64,000 nt of DNA from Clostridia bacterium (GCA_017517665.1 JAFWYP010000022.1:1-64000); one strand, 5' to 3'. Positions 33,604-43,041 are shown, numbered from the stretch's first letter. The notes: generated by a model not told the origin, from the letters alone. Made by a program: numbers and translations.

Positions 33604-34737
33604 ATGGAAGCTTATTTTGACAACAGCGCAACGACCGCACCGTGCTGCGAAGCGGTAAAAGCGGTAACGGAAGCGATGACCCAAAGCTGGGGAAACCCAT
33701 CTTCTCTTCATGCAATCGGCAACAGAGCAAACGCCCTTCTCGAAAGCTCAAGAAGCGATATTGCTTCCCGTCTTTCCTGCTCTCCCGAAGAGATTTTCTT
33801 CACCTCGGGCGGAACGGAAAGCAACAATCTCGCCGTCATGGGTGCAGCCTATCAGATGCGCCGCATGGGCAGAAGGATAGTTTCAACAAGCATTGAGCAT
33901 TCAAGCATCGACGATACTCTTAACCGTCTCGAAGCGGACGGCTTTGAAGTTATAAAGCTCAGGGTTGACAGCTACGGCAGAGTGAATGAAAAAGACCTTT
34001 ACGCCGCAGTCAATTCAAACACAATTTTAATCACGATGATGCTTGTCAATAATGAAATCGGAACAATAATGCCCGTTCAGGCGGCAAAAAGAGCCGCAAT
34101 GATGGCTCGCTCGCCCGCACTCATCCATTGCGATGCTGTTCAGGCGTTCGGAAAAATGCCCGTGAAGCCTGCCGCACTCGGCGTTGACCTTATGACAATC
34201 AGTTCCCATAAAATCCACGGACCCAAAGGCATCGGTGCGCTTTATATCCGCAAGGGCGTGAAGATAAAGCCAAGAACCTTCGGAGGAGAACAGGAAAAGA
34301 AAATCAGACCCGGCACGGAAGCAATGCCCCTTATCGCAGGCTTTGCCGCCGCCGCAAGAGTCCTGCCCGACCCGCAGAAGGAGCTTGAGCATATAACCAT
34401 GCTCCGTGACTATATGGTGTCGAAGCTCACGGAAATTGACGGAATTGTTATCAATTCACCGCCCGATGCCCTGCCGTATGTGACGAATATTTCGCTCATC
34501 GGCATAAAATCCGAGCCGATGCTCAACTTCCTTTCGGACAGAGGAATCTGCGTTTCAAGCGGTTCAGCGTGTTCAAAAGGCAAGAAAAGCCACGTTCTCA
34601 TGCAGATGAATCTCGACCGCAGCAGACTTGACGGTCCGCTGAGAATCAGCTTTTCAAGATTCACCACAATTCAGGAAATAGACGCTCTTATTCTCGGAAT
34701 TATTGAGGGCAAAAAGGTTATAAGAGCTTTGAAATAA
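33604..34737 (+). CDS. Cysteine desulfurase (NifS/IscS-like)
   Basis: PLP enzyme that takes sulfur from cysteine and forms a protein persulfide. It has 377 residues starting MEAYFDNSATTAPC, typical of the family. Key features are the FTSGGTESNN phosphate loop, ISSHKIHGPKGIGAL with the Schiff-base lysine, RPGTEAMPLIAGF, and the persulfide cysteine in SSGSACSKGKKS near residue 325. thiI follows 18 bp downstream, so its main job is probably to feed sulfur to ThiI for 4-thiouridine in tRNA, as the NifZ-ThiI pair does in Bacillus. Confidence 0.95.
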   Translation: MEAYFDNSATTAPCCEAVKAVTEAMTQSWGNPSSLHAIGNRANALLESSRSDIASRLSCSPEEIFFTSGGTESNNLAVMGAAYQMRRMGRRIVSTSIEHSSIDDTLNRLEADGFEVIKLRVDSYGRVNEKDLYAAVNSNTILITMMLVNNEIGTIMPVQAAKRAAMMARSPALIHCDAVQAFGKMPVKPAALGVDLMTISSHKIHGPKGIGALYIRKGVKIKPRTFGGEQEKKIRPGTEAMPLIAGFAAAARVLPDPQKELEHITMLRDYMVSKLTEIDGIVINSPPDALPYVTNISLIGIKSEPMLNFLSDRGICVSSGSACSKGKKSHVLMQMNLDRSRLDGPLRISFSRFTTIQEIDALILGIIEGKKVIRALK

Positions 34738-34755
34738 TTTATTCGGAGTAAAAAA

Positions 34756-35928
34756 ATGAAAGAAATTATCTTAATCAAAAACGGAGAGCTTGCTCTCAAG
34801 GGTCTTAACAGAAGAACTTTTGAAGATATGCTCATCAAGAATATGAAGCGCAGGCTCGCTTCCGCGGGAAATTTCAAATTCACGGTTTCGCAGTCAACAA
34901 TCGTTGCCGAACCCGAGGAGGGTGCTGACCTTGAGGATGCGGTTGAACGCATCAGAAAGATTTTCGGCATTGCGGGATTTTCAAGAGCTGCGGCTGTTGA
35001 AAAGGATATGGACGTTATTCTGAGAAGCGCCGAAGAATATCTGGCTCCCCAGCTTCTCGGAGTGCGTACCTTCAAGGTTGAAGCAAAGCGTTCGGATAAA
35101 AAGTTCCCCCTCGGTTCTCCCGAAATATGCAGGGAAACGGGCGGATATCTCCTTCGCAAGTTCCCCCATTTAGAGGTTGACGTTCATAATCCCGACATGG
35201 TTGTTACCGTTGAAGTCAGAGATACCCACGCCTATATTCACGGAAAGCAGATAAAGGGTGCAGGCGGTATGCCCACAGGCTCCGCAGGCAGGTCGGCAAT
35301 CCTTATTTCGGGCGGTATCGACAGCCCCGTTGCCGCATACATGATGGCAAAAAGAGGTCTTGAGCTTATCGCGATTCATTTTGCATCGCCTCCCTATACA
35401 AGCGAAAGAGCCGAACAGAAGGTTCATTCACTCTTAAAGCAGGTCAGCAAATATTCGGGCAGAATCACTCTTTATGTTGTTCCGTTCACCGAAACGCAGG
35501 AACAGATCAAGGACAACTGCCCCGAGGATTTATTCACCGTTGTCATGCGCCGCATGATGATGAGAGTTTCGCAGATAATAGCACAGAGAGAGCACGCAGG
35601 CGCACTCATCACGGGTGAAAGCGTTGGTCAGGTTGCAAGCCAGACAATGCCCGCAATCGCCTGCACGGACGCGGTTTGCGAAATGCCTGTTTTCCGTCCT
35701 CTTATCGGCATGGACAAGGATGAGGTTGTTGCAATCTCAAGAAAAATAGATACTTTCGATATTTCAATTCTTCCCTATGAGGACTGCTGCACGGTATTCA
35801 CTCCGAAGCATCCCAGAACACGCCCCACAATCGACTATGTTGAAGAATGCGAAAAGGCACTCGAGGTTGAAAGACTCGTCAACGAAGCGGTTGAGGGAAC
35901 AAGATTTGTTCATATAAATGCTTATTAA
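34756..35928 (+). CDS. thiI: tRNA 4-thiouridine synthase ThiI (no rhodanese domain)
   Basis: Adenylates U8 of tRNA and transfers sulfur to it; it also feeds thiamine synthesis in some bacteria. The 390 residues contain an N-terminal ferredoxin-like part, a THUMP domain (about 60-165) and a PP-loop ATPase domain with ILISGGIDSPVAAYM near 180. Further downstream are TGESVGQVASQT and the EDCCTVFTPKHPRT region. The C-terminal rhodanese domain of E. coli ThiI is absent, as in Bacillus, which fits a dedicated cysteine desulfurase partner just upstream. Confidence 0.96.
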   Translation: MKEIILIKNGELALKGLNRRTFEDMLIKNMKRRLASAGNFKFTVSQSTIVAEPEEGADLEDAVERIRKIFGIAGFSRAAAVEKDMDVILRSAEEYLAPQLLGVRTFKVEAKRSDKKFPLGSPEICRETGGYLLRKFPHLEVDVHNPDMVVTVEVRDTHAYIHGKQIKGAGGMPTGSAGRSAILISGGIDSPVAAYMMAKRGLELIAIHFASPPYTSERAEQKVHSLLKQVSKYSGRITLYVVPFTETQEQIKDNCPEDLFTVVMRRMMMRVSQIIAQREHAGALITGESVGQVASQTMPAIACTDAVCEMPVFRPLIGMDKDEVVAISRKIDTFDISILPYEDCCTVFTPKHPRTRPTIDYVEECEKALEVERLVNEAVEGTRFVHINAY

Positions 35929-36084
35929 GTGAAGAGTGAAAAATGAAAAGTGAAAAGTTATGGGTGGGCGCTGCCCACACCCATTTATAATTGACTATTC
36001 ACTAAATTCAGCTTTTGCGGAGCAATATATAAATTGCGTCGCAGACCCTTAACTCTTAACTCTTCACTATTAACTATTCACTAA
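35926..36084. repeat. ~160-bp inverted, heptad-patterned repeat element
   Basis: The left end reads AAGTGAAGAGTGAAAAATG... and the right end ...AACTCTTCACTATTAAC and TATTCACTAA, imperfect inverted ends built of 7-nt units. Inside are a long hairpin GGGTGGGC-GCT-GCCCACACCC (about 35962-35982) and triloop hairpins such as TTGC-GGA-GCAA. The left end overlaps the thiI stop codon, and the right end stops just before the cinA ribosome site. It looks like a MITE-type interspersed element. Confidence 0.78.
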
Positions 36085-36098
36085 ACAAGGAGAAAATT

Positions 36099-37343
36099 AT
36101 GTCCGTTTGCGAAATTCTTTCCGTCGGCACGGAAATACTGCTCGGCGATATACTCAACACAAATTCAAAATATCTGTCCGTGCAGCTTGCAAAGCTCGGC
36201 ATATCGGTGCTCCGACACACAACCGTCGGCGACAATCCCGAAAGACTTGCCGCCGCACTTAAAACAGCTCTTGAAAGAAGCGATATCGTTATCGCAACGG
36301 GCGGTCTCGGCCCGACGGCTGATGATATCACAAGAGATGTATGTTGCGAGGTTATGGGTTTTGAAATGACGACCGATAACAGAATCGCCGAAAAAATAAA
36401 GGGATATTTCAACTCAAAGGGTCTTGAAATGCCCGAAACAAATCTCCGTCAGGCTCTCGTGCCCGTCGGCGGCGATGTTTTTGAAAACAATCACGGCACG
36501 GCACCGGGTCTCGGTCTCAAAAAAGACGGCAAGTGCGTCGTCATGCTTCCCGGTCCTCCCTACGAAATGGCGCCGATGTATCACGAAAGCGTGGTTGACT
36601 ATCTTCGTGAATATTCCGACGGTGCAATAGTTTCCCACACAGTCAGGACAATGGGCATAGGCGAAAGCGCAATGGCGGAAATCTGTGCGGATTTGCTCAA
36701 TAATGAAAATCCCACCGTTGCACCCTATGCAAAAAAAGGCGAAGCACTTCTTCGCATCACCGCAAAGGGTGAAACCGAGGAAGAAGCAGAAAAGCTCTGC
36801 ACGCCTGTTATTGACGAGGTCTGCAAAAGACTCGGCAATTATGTTTACGGTATCGACAGCGAAAGCATTGAGCAAAGAGTCGTTGAGCTTCTCAAAGAAA
36901 AAAATCTTAAAATTGCAACGGCGGAAAGCTGCACCGCGGGATATATTCCCAAAAGGATAACGGATATTGCGGGCGCAAGCAGCGTTTTTGATTTCGGCGC
37001 AATCACCTATTCAAACGAAATGAAGCATAAAATTCTCGGTGTGCGCGAAGAAACTCTCGCATCTCACGGCGCGGTGAGCGAACAGACAGCAAGAGAAATG
37101 GCGGCAGGAATACGCCGCGTTTCGGGGGCAGACATCGGAATTTCCGTTACGGGAATTGCAGGTCCCGGAAGCGACGGCACAAACAAACCCGTCGGTCTTT
37201 GCTTCATTGCTCTTGATGCAGAGGACTGCAATATATTTGAAAAAATCGAAACAGGCAAGAATGACAGGGAATATAACCGCTATGTGACGGCATCCCGTGC
37301 ACTCAATCTTGCAAGAGTTTATATAGAGGGAAAGGAGAAATAA
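36099..37343 (+). CDS. cinA: CinA-family protein (NMN deamidase / competence-damage protein)
   Basis: A 414-residue two-domain protein. The N-terminal MoCF-like domain (ILLGDILNTNSKYLSVQL; IATGGLGPTADDITRD; VVMLPGPPYEM) resembles a COG1058 pyrophosphatase. The C-terminal PncC domain carries ATAESCTAGYIPKRI and GISVTGIAGPGSDGTNKPVG and deamidates nicotinamide mononucleotide. All conserved motifs are intact. It is the first gene of a run with two sortases and a membrane protein whose cytoplasmic half looks like a decayed copy of this same protein. The gap to the first sortase is 2 bp. Confidence 0.95.
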   Translation: MSVCEILSVGTEILLGDILNTNSKYLSVQLAKLGISVLRHTTVGDNPERLAAALKTALERSDIVIATGGLGPTADDITRDVCCEVMGFEMTTDNRIAEKIKGYFNSKGLEMPETNLRQALVPVGGDVFENNHGTAPGLGLKKDGKCVVMLPGPPYEMAPMYHESVVDYLREYSDGAIVSHTVRTMGIGESAMAEICADLLNNENPTVAPYAKKGEALLRITAKGETEEEAEKLCTPVIDEVCKRLGNYVYGIDSESIEQRVVELLKEKNLKIATAESCTAGYIPKRITDIAGASSVFDFGAITYSNEMKHKILGVREETLASHGAVSEQTAREMAAGIRRVSGADIGISVTGIAGPGSDGTNKPVGLCFIALDAEDCNIFEKIETGKNDREYNRYVTASRALNLARVYIEGKEK

Positions 37344-37345
37344 AG

Positions 37346-38332
37346 ATGGATTCAAAAAAGATTTGTTCAATTCTGTGTGCCGTTTTTGCGGCGGTAACTG
37401 TGATATTCGCCGCCCTTTCGGTTGTGAATTTCACCAAAAAACCCGATGAACAGACAGAGCTTGAAACAAACGCTTCAAATTATATAATGAACGGCGAAAA
37501 GCTTAATGCACTCGCCGAAACTCTTTCGGGTGTTGTTTCAAACAACATGAAAAAACAGGGCAGCTTCCCCGAGGGTATTCTCGAAGAGCTCAAGCAGCCC
37601 TATTCAATCAACAATAACCTTGTCGGCTGGCTTTCAGTCCCAGGAACAGAGCTTGATACCGCGGTTCTGCAGAGCGATGACAACAGCAGATATCTCAAAA
37701 AGGATTTCTTTGAGAGAAGCACCGTTTCCACCACCTCAACGAACTACGGCAATCTCTATCTTGACTACCGCTGTGTTACCGAGGGTATCTCCAAAAACAT
37801 GGTTATCCACGGCCACACAACAAGCAGAATGGGTTCGGATGTTCCCAAGCAGGCATTCCGTTCGCTTTATGACTACAAGGACAAGCGGAATTTCATTGAC
37901 AGTCCGATAATAAAATACTCCAATCTTTATGAGGAGTATACATATAAAATCTGCGCCGTTTTCCTTTCAACAACCCAGCCTTCCCACGATAACGGCTATT
38001 TCTTCAACTATATTTATCCCGACATGAGCGAAAACAACATGGTCGGATATATAGAGCAGGTAAAACAAAGAGCACTCTACGAAACGGGCGTTTCTCTTGA
38101 ACCCACCGACAGCATAATCACTCTTTCAACCTGCATTTATGACTACGGTAAAAACATCGACACAAGATTTGTTGTTGTTGCAAGGCTTCTCCACGAGGGT
38201 GAAAGCGAAGAAATTGACGCTTCTCTCGTAAAGGACAACCCCGATTACCGCAGACCCCAGATATGGTACAACAGCAAAGGAAAAACAAACCCCTATAAAA
38301 ACACGGCAAAATGGCAGCCAAGCCCCAACTAA
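37346..38332 (+). CDS. Class B sortase, first of two
   Basis: Membrane-anchored transpeptidase that attaches surface proteins to the cell wall or each other. It has 328 residues with an N-terminal anchor helix (about 7-30) and a sortase fold from about 85. The catalytic triad is H157 (VIHGHTTS), C263 (ITLSTCIYD) and R274 (DTRFVVVAR). The TLSTC motif with D-x-R places it in class B. No sorting-signal substrate gene is adjacent. It is very likely cotranscribed with cinA (2-bp gap) and with the second sortase (18-bp gap). Confidence 0.92.
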   Translation: MDSKKICSILCAVFAAVTVIFAALSVVNFTKKPDEQTELETNASNYIMNGEKLNALAETLSGVVSNNMKKQGSFPEGILEELKQPYSINNNLVGWLSVPGTELDTAVLQSDDNSRYLKKDFFERSTVSTTSTNYGNLYLDYRCVTEGISKNMVIHGHTTSRMGSDVPKQAFRSLYDYKDKRNFIDSPIIKYSNLYEEYTYKICAVFLSTTQPSHDNGYFFNYIYPDMSENNMVGYIEQVKQRALYETGVSLEPTDSIITLSTCIYDYGKNIDTRFVVVARLLHEGESEEIDASLVKDNPDYRRPQIWYNSKGKTNPYKNTAKWQPSPN

Positions 38333-38350
38333 TTTGCGGAGGACAAAAAG

Positions 38351-40441
38351 ATGTCAAAAGATAACATTAACGAAAACAAAAATCCTTCTTCACTTCCCGA
38401 AGGACTCAGCTCAATCGCAGACGACGAAGCGATAACCGAAATCGACCTCGGCGATTTTCTTATCGAAAATTCAAAGTCAACCACTCTTTTTGAGGGATTC
38501 CGTGAGGATATCGAAAAAACGGAAAAAAGCCTTGAATCTGACCTTCAGAGTCTTTATGACGATATCATGGGAAGCGGTCCTGAAACAATCGTACCCAAAC
38601 CCATATCCATGCTTACCGAAAGCGAAGCAGAACCCAAGAAGGTTGTGCTTGCCGACCCCGAGCCTCTCCCCGACGATGAAAACTCCTCTCTCGAGGACCT
38701 CTGGATGAATCCCGATGACTATTTCGATGCCGATATTCCCGTTGTTTCGCTCGACGAAGAAACCGACGTGCAGGAAATTGAAGTTTTTGAGCCTGCTCCC
38801 GAAGAAACCGTTAAAAACGATGACGATGATGCAAAAAGCAGCATTTTCAGCATGATTGATATGCTCAAAAAGGAAACCGATACCGAAACGGGCTTCGACG
38901 ATATTCTTTCGGAAATAGAAGCAAATCCCGAAATTGCTCCCGTTGACACAGAGCTTTCCGCCGCCGCACAGCTCGTTTCGGCTCTCCCCGAAGCGGAAGA
39001 AGGGGCTGAGGAAGAAACGGAAGAAGAGGAAGAGCTTGATTTCTCAGAGGAAGATTTTGACTGGGATGAAATGCTCGGCGATGAAGATGCTCCCGAATTT
39101 TCCGAGGAGCTTCCCGCTATTCCCGAACCTGCAGAAGAAATTCCCGAGGTTGAGGAAATCACGGAAGATATTACCGAAGAAACCGACGGCGAAGTTTTTG
39201 ATACCGACTCGGACGATTTTGAAGCAGAGCTTGCAAGGCTTCTCGGAGACGATAACAACACAGCGGAAGAATCTGCCGTTGAGGAAACCGAAACCGAGGA
39301 GAAAAAAAGCTTTGTAATTAATGTTCCCGATGACGGAAACGATTACGAAAAAGCCGCCGCAACTCCAGAAAAACTCTATCAGTCGGCTCCCATGAGCACA
39401 ACAACCCTCAAAGATGACCCCGAACTGCTCGGCGACGATTATGAGGATGACAAAAAGGACAAAAAGAAGAATAAAAAAGAGAAAAAATCAAAAGAAACCG
39501 AAAATAAAACCTCAGGCGGTGCGGCTGAGGTTGTCAGAAAGATTATTCTTTCAATCTCCATCATCACAATTGTTGTCTGCCTTGCCATGCTTGCCAATGT
39601 ATATATCATTGAGCCATACCGCTTCAAATCGGATGCCGATAAAATCGCAAGCGAAATGAGCCAGAATATCAATACCCACAGCGATGCAACAGTCAATGAC
39701 GCACAGAACAGCACTCCCGATATTGAATACCCGGAGGGAATGCTTGCAAAATACGCAAATCTTTATGCGGCAAATGACGACCTCAAGGGCTGGATTTCAA
39801 TCCCCGGCTTTGAAATCAATCTCCCCATTGCACAGGGCAAAGACAACAGCTACTATCTCAAGAAGGACATTTACGGAAAATACACCCGTTACGGCGTTCC
39901 CTATTTCGATTACAGAATGGATAATTTCAAGACTCTTCACAGAAACTCGGTTATCTACGGTCACAATATGCGCCATGACGACCTCATTTTCGGTATGCTT
40001 GAAAATTACCGCAACATCAGCGGCTTCCGTCAGGCTCCCGTTATCGAATGCAACACGATTTACGGTGACCACACATGGTTTGTTTATGCCGTATTTATCA
40101 CTAATGCCGACAAAGAAGACGATAACGGCTATGTATTCCCCTATAACTTCATTGATATCAGCGACAGAAAATTTGAAGCCTATATCGAAGAAATAGATAA
40201 GAGAAAGCTTTATACAACAGGCGTTGACATTGCCGTAACCGATAAGATTCTTACTCTTTCGACCTGTGCTTACGACTTCGACGATGCAAGACTCGTTGTT
40301 GTTGCAAGAGAAAGAAGAGAGGGCGAAAGCATCGCAGTTGATACCTCAAAGGCTTATAAGAACAACGACCCAAAATACCCGCAGGCATGGTATGACGCTT
40401 ACGGAAAGGATAATACCCACGCAAACGAACCCAGATGGTAA
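38351..40441 (+). CDS. Class B sortase with a ~395-residue acidic cytoplasmic tail
   Basis: A 696-residue protein. The catalytic half (about 430-696) is an ordinary class B sortase with H538 (VIYGHNMR), C638 (LTLSTCAYD) and an Arg about ten residues later (DARLVVVAR). It is close in sequence to the preceding sortase. Ahead of the single membrane helix (about 397-420) lies a very acidic Asp/Glu/Pro-rich stretch with short SLEDLW- and FDDILSEIE-like motifs. It ends in a Lys-rich patch (KKDKKKNKKEKKSK) before the membrane. A sortase normally has only a few cytoplasmic residues, so the tail probably interacts with a cytosolic partner. The product's function is known by family; the tail's is not. 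Confidence 0.9.
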   Translation: MSKDNINENKNPSSLPEGLSSIADDEAITEIDLGDFLIENSKSTTLFEGFREDIEKTEKSLESDLQSLYDDIMGSGPETIVPKPISMLTESEAEPKKVVLADPEPLPDDENSSLEDLWMNPDDYFDADIPVVSLDEETDVQEIEVFEPAPEETVKNDDDDAKSSIFSMIDMLKKETDTETGFDDILSEIEANPEIAPVDTELSAAAQLVSALPEAEEGAEEETEEEEELDFSEEDFDWDEMLGDEDAPEFSEELPAIPEPAEEIPEVEEITEDITEETDGEVFDTDSDDFEAELARLLGDDNNTAEESAVEETETEEKKSFVINVPDDGNDYEKAAATPEKLYQSAPMSTTTLKDDPELLGDDYEDDKKDKKKNKKEKKSKETENKTSGGAAEVVRKIILSISIITIVVCLAMLANVYIIEPYRFKSDADKIASEMSQNINTHSDATVNDAQNSTPDIEYPEGMLAKYANLYAANDDLKGWISIPGFEINLPIAQGKDNSYYLKKDIYGKYTRYGVPYFDYRMDNFKTLHRNSVIYGHNMRHDDLIFGMLENYRNISGFRQAPVIECNTIYGDHTWFVYAVFITNADKEDDNGYVFPYNFIDISDRKFEAYIEEIDKRKLYTTGVDIAVTDKILTLSTCAYDFDDARLVVVARERREGESIAVDTSKAYKNNDPKYPQAWYDAYGKDNTHANEPRW

Positions 40442-40485
40442 AAATCAATTCGTAATCCGGAATTAATCAAGGAAAGGTGATTATT

Positions 40486-42816
40486 ATGGAAAGAAAGGTG
40501 AGCTGTTTCACGCTTTGCGCCGAAAAGGCACAGGGTGCTGCAGACTCTTTAAAACAACGGTTAAACTGCGAAACAATCAACTTCGGCGATGTATCCTCTT
40601 TTGCCGCCGAGGCTGTTGCTCTTGTCGGCAACGGCGGATTTGTTGTTGCCGCTGCACCCGTTGATGTTTTCCTTAATGCCAAATTCCGTTTACTTAAATC
40701 TCTTTCCTTAAAAATTGTAAAAAGCAACAAGATTTTAACTGCTGCAGGCGAAAATCTTCCCGAAAACGCAAAAGAACGCGACCTTCAGTGTGCCGTTCCA
40801 GAAAAATCGAAAGTATATCTCACTCTTGACGGTCTGTTTTCGGCTTTTTCCGTTGATATCGGCAGCGGAACTCTTGTTTTTGTTCCGCTTGACAAAGATA
40901 TGCTTGAGCAGGTCTTTGCTTCAGGTCTTGAAAAGCTTTTCCCCGCACCGAAAAAAACAAAAATGCAGGAGCTTCGCGAGCGTGTAAGCGGCGTTATTGC
41001 AAGCGGAAAAACCGTTGCGGTTTCTCCCTGCGGATGCGGAAAGATGCTGCTCTCGGCAATTTCTGCCGTGCCCGACTGCGAGGAAGCTTTTATCGCTGAT
41101 TCCTCCATGAGAGATAAGGCGGAAAACGAAACTCAGGCTGATTATATTGCACATTGTGCAAAGCTTTCAAAAGAAAATTCATCCGCCGACCTCGGCATTG
41201 CAATTTCGCAGATTGAAACCGACGGCTCCGGTGAACTCGTCACAGTTTGTGTTGCCGATTCCGAAAGAGCAAAGGCTGCAAAGGTCTACGCAAATCCGGA
41301 TGAAGACGGAAAACAGCTCATTGTTGCCGCAATAATCAAGCTTTGTCAGATGCTTGATGAACTTGCTGCAATGCCTGCGCTTGTGAATCCCCATGCGCCG
41401 AAGGCGGTACAGAAAAAATGGGCAAAAAATTCTAAAACCCCGTTGATTATCGCTATCATCGCATTAGCGGTTGCAATCATCGTCTGCTTTGTTCTCGCCT
41501 TTGTTTCTTCCTCGAAAAATGATAAAGATGCGCAGACCTATGCCGCAGGTGACTATATCGAATACGAAGACGCCTATTATGATGACGATAATGTATATGA
41601 GGATTACGGCGGAATTTTCCTCGAGGATGCGGATAACGAAGCTGTTGCTATCGTACCCGAAAGCACCTATTCCTACATAACCTCCGCACCCGCCTCGGTT
41701 TTCACAACAAAAAACGGGACAACCGTACTTCAGACTGTAACAAAGTTAACAACAGCTGTCAGGTCCACAACAAAAACTGCAGTCACCACAACCGCCAAGG
41801 CTCTGACAACCCTCATATCAACCACCGCAAAACCCACAACCACTACAACAAAACCGACCACCTCCACAACAAAACCAACTACAACTACCACAACAAAGCC
41901 GACCACCGTAACCACTACGGTCACAACAACTGCACCTTCAACCTCATCTGCTGCAGAAGGAGTCACAACAACGGCTTCCGAGGTCAAAGGCACATTTATA
42001 TTTAAAGTATACGGCTACGGTCACGGCGTGGGAATGAGTCAGCACGGCGCTATGGCAATGGCAAAAAGCGGCAGCAGCTATGAAGAAATTCTGACTCATT
42101 ATTATCCGGGTACAACAGTCAGAGCAGAAAGTTCAACACCTGCAACAATAAAATACGGCGGCGTTGATGTTCCGATTGTTGAGTATCTCTGCAAAACAAC
42201 AAAGCAGGAAATGGGCTACAGCAGTGCAGGCAAAGAGGCACTCAAGGCTCAGATGGCAACGATTTATACTTATGCAAAGCATAACGGCTTCGATGTGAAG
42301 AGAAGCCAGCACGCATATGCGGATAATTTTGACTTTGCAGGCTCAAAAATCCATGAAGCCTGCCTCGAATATCTCGGAATGACAGCCGACACTGATATCC
42401 CCGTTGCAAAGTATGTCGATTATAACGGCAAGGCGGCAAACACGGTTTATTTCGCATCCTCTGCAGGCAAAACTGCATCGGCAGGCAGCGTATGGTCGGC
42501 AGATACATATCCCTATCTCCGCGGCGGTGTTTCAAGTCCCGAAACCGTTGACGCAACAACCGTTGAAATCAGCGCGTCGGATATGAAGAAATACATCATG
42601 TCCTATGCGAAAGACAACAACAAAACAATCACCCTCTCTGATAATCCTGCGGAATGGCTTGAAATTCTTTCACATGACAAAGCATATAATTCAGGCACGG
42701 GTTATGTTACCGAAATCAGAGTCGGAGATTATAAGCTTAAGGGCAACGCATTCAGATGCTATGTTCTGGATTTCAAAATCCGTTCTCATTGCTTTACATT
42801 TGAATATAAAGATTAA
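40486..42816 (+). CDS. Fusion: CinA-like cytoplasmic part, membrane helix, Thr stalk, permuted SpoIID/LytB domain
   Basis: A 776-residue protein. Residues 1-310 align by eye along CinA: GSGTLVFVPLDKDMLEQ opposite its VVMLPGPPYEM region, KTVAVSPCGCGKMLL opposite TAESCTAGYI, and ADLGIAISQIETDGSG opposite ADIGISVTGIAGPGSDG. The catalytic residues are lost. A membrane helix (about 318-342) and a Thr/Lys/Pro stalk (about 405-500) follow. The outer domain has GYGHGVGMSQHGAMAMA (about 508), which ends SpoIID proteins, placed before the catalytic QEM...EALKAQMATIYTYA block (about 575) and YFASSAGKT (about 655). It probably acts on peptidoglycan glycan strands. The ATG at 40486 has GGAAAGGTG. An in-frame GTG at 40477 is less likely. 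Confidence 0.8.
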   Translation: MERKVSCFTLCAEKAQGAADSLKQRLNCETINFGDVSSFAAEAVALVGNGGFVVAAAPVDVFLNAKFRLLKSLSLKIVKSNKILTAAGENLPENAKERDLQCAVPEKSKVYLTLDGLFSAFSVDIGSGTLVFVPLDKDMLEQVFASGLEKLFPAPKKTKMQELRERVSGVIASGKTVAVSPCGCGKMLLSAISAVPDCEEAFIADSSMRDKAENETQADYIAHCAKLSKENSSADLGIAISQIETDGSGELVTVCVADSERAKAAKVYANPDEDGKQLIVAAIIKLCQMLDELAAMPALVNPHAPKAVQKKWAKNSKTPLIIAIIALAVAIIVCFVLAFVSSSKNDKDAQTYAAGDYIEYEDAYYDDDNVYEDYGGIFLEDADNEAVAIVPESTYSYITSAPASVFTTKNGTTVLQTVTKLTTAVRSTTKTAVTTTAKALTTLISTTAKPTTTTTKPTTSTTKPTTTTTTKPTTVTTTVTTTAPSTSSAAEGVTTTASEVKGTFIFKVYGYGHGVGMSQHGAMAMAKSGSSYEEILTHYYPGTTVRAESSTPATIKYGGVDVPIVEYLCKTTKQEMGYSSAGKEALKAQMATIYTYAKHNGFDVKRSQHAYADNFDFAGSKIHEACLEYLGMTADTDIPVAKYVDYNGKAANTVYFASSAGKTASAGSVWSADTYPYLRGGVSSPETVDATTVEISASDMKKYIMSYAKDNNKTITLSDNPAEWLEILSHDKAYNSGTGYVTEIRVGDYKLKGNAFRCYVLDFKIRSHCFTFEYKD

Positions 42817-42817
42817 T

Positions 42818-42847
42818 AAAAAGCTGTGCTTCGGCACAGTTTTTTTG
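42818..42847 (+). terminator. Terminator of the cinA-sortase-SpoIID operon
   Basis: CTGTGC-TTCG-GCACAG stem (42824-42839) preceded by an A-run and followed by seven T residues, directly after the stop codon at 42816. Confidence 0.93.
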
Positions 42848-42945
42848 TTGTATAAAATGCTGATAATCATGTATATTTATTCCGAATTAGAAACATTGCA
42901 CAAAATTCTTCATATCCCTTTGTGGATTTTGTCAAGTAATAATCC

Positions 42946-42974
42946 TTGACAGAGAGGCTTTTCTTCTGTATAAT
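42946..42974 (+). promoter_or_regulatory. Perfect-consensus promoter of the NlpC/P60 gene
   Basis: TTGACA (42946-42951), exactly 17 bp, TATAAT (42969-42974). The start codon at 43042 is about 60 nt after the predicted transcription start. Confidence 0.92.
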
Positions 42975-43041
42975 GTTGAACTGTTGTGTGCCGCGGGTCA
43001 GCGAAAATCAACACTCTCCCGAAGCACATCAGGAGGTTAAA

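Noticed and set aside
38719-39261. 180-codon Ser-rich frame on the minus strand
   Set aside because: It is the antisense reading of the acidic tail of the sortase; Glu/Asp codons read backwards give Ser and Thr-like codons.
41730-41993. Val-rich minus-strand frame and a possible tandem repeat or CRISPR-like array
   Set aside because: It is the reverse of the ACA/ACC-rich Thr stalk of the fusion protein. The units are short and irregular, without spacers.
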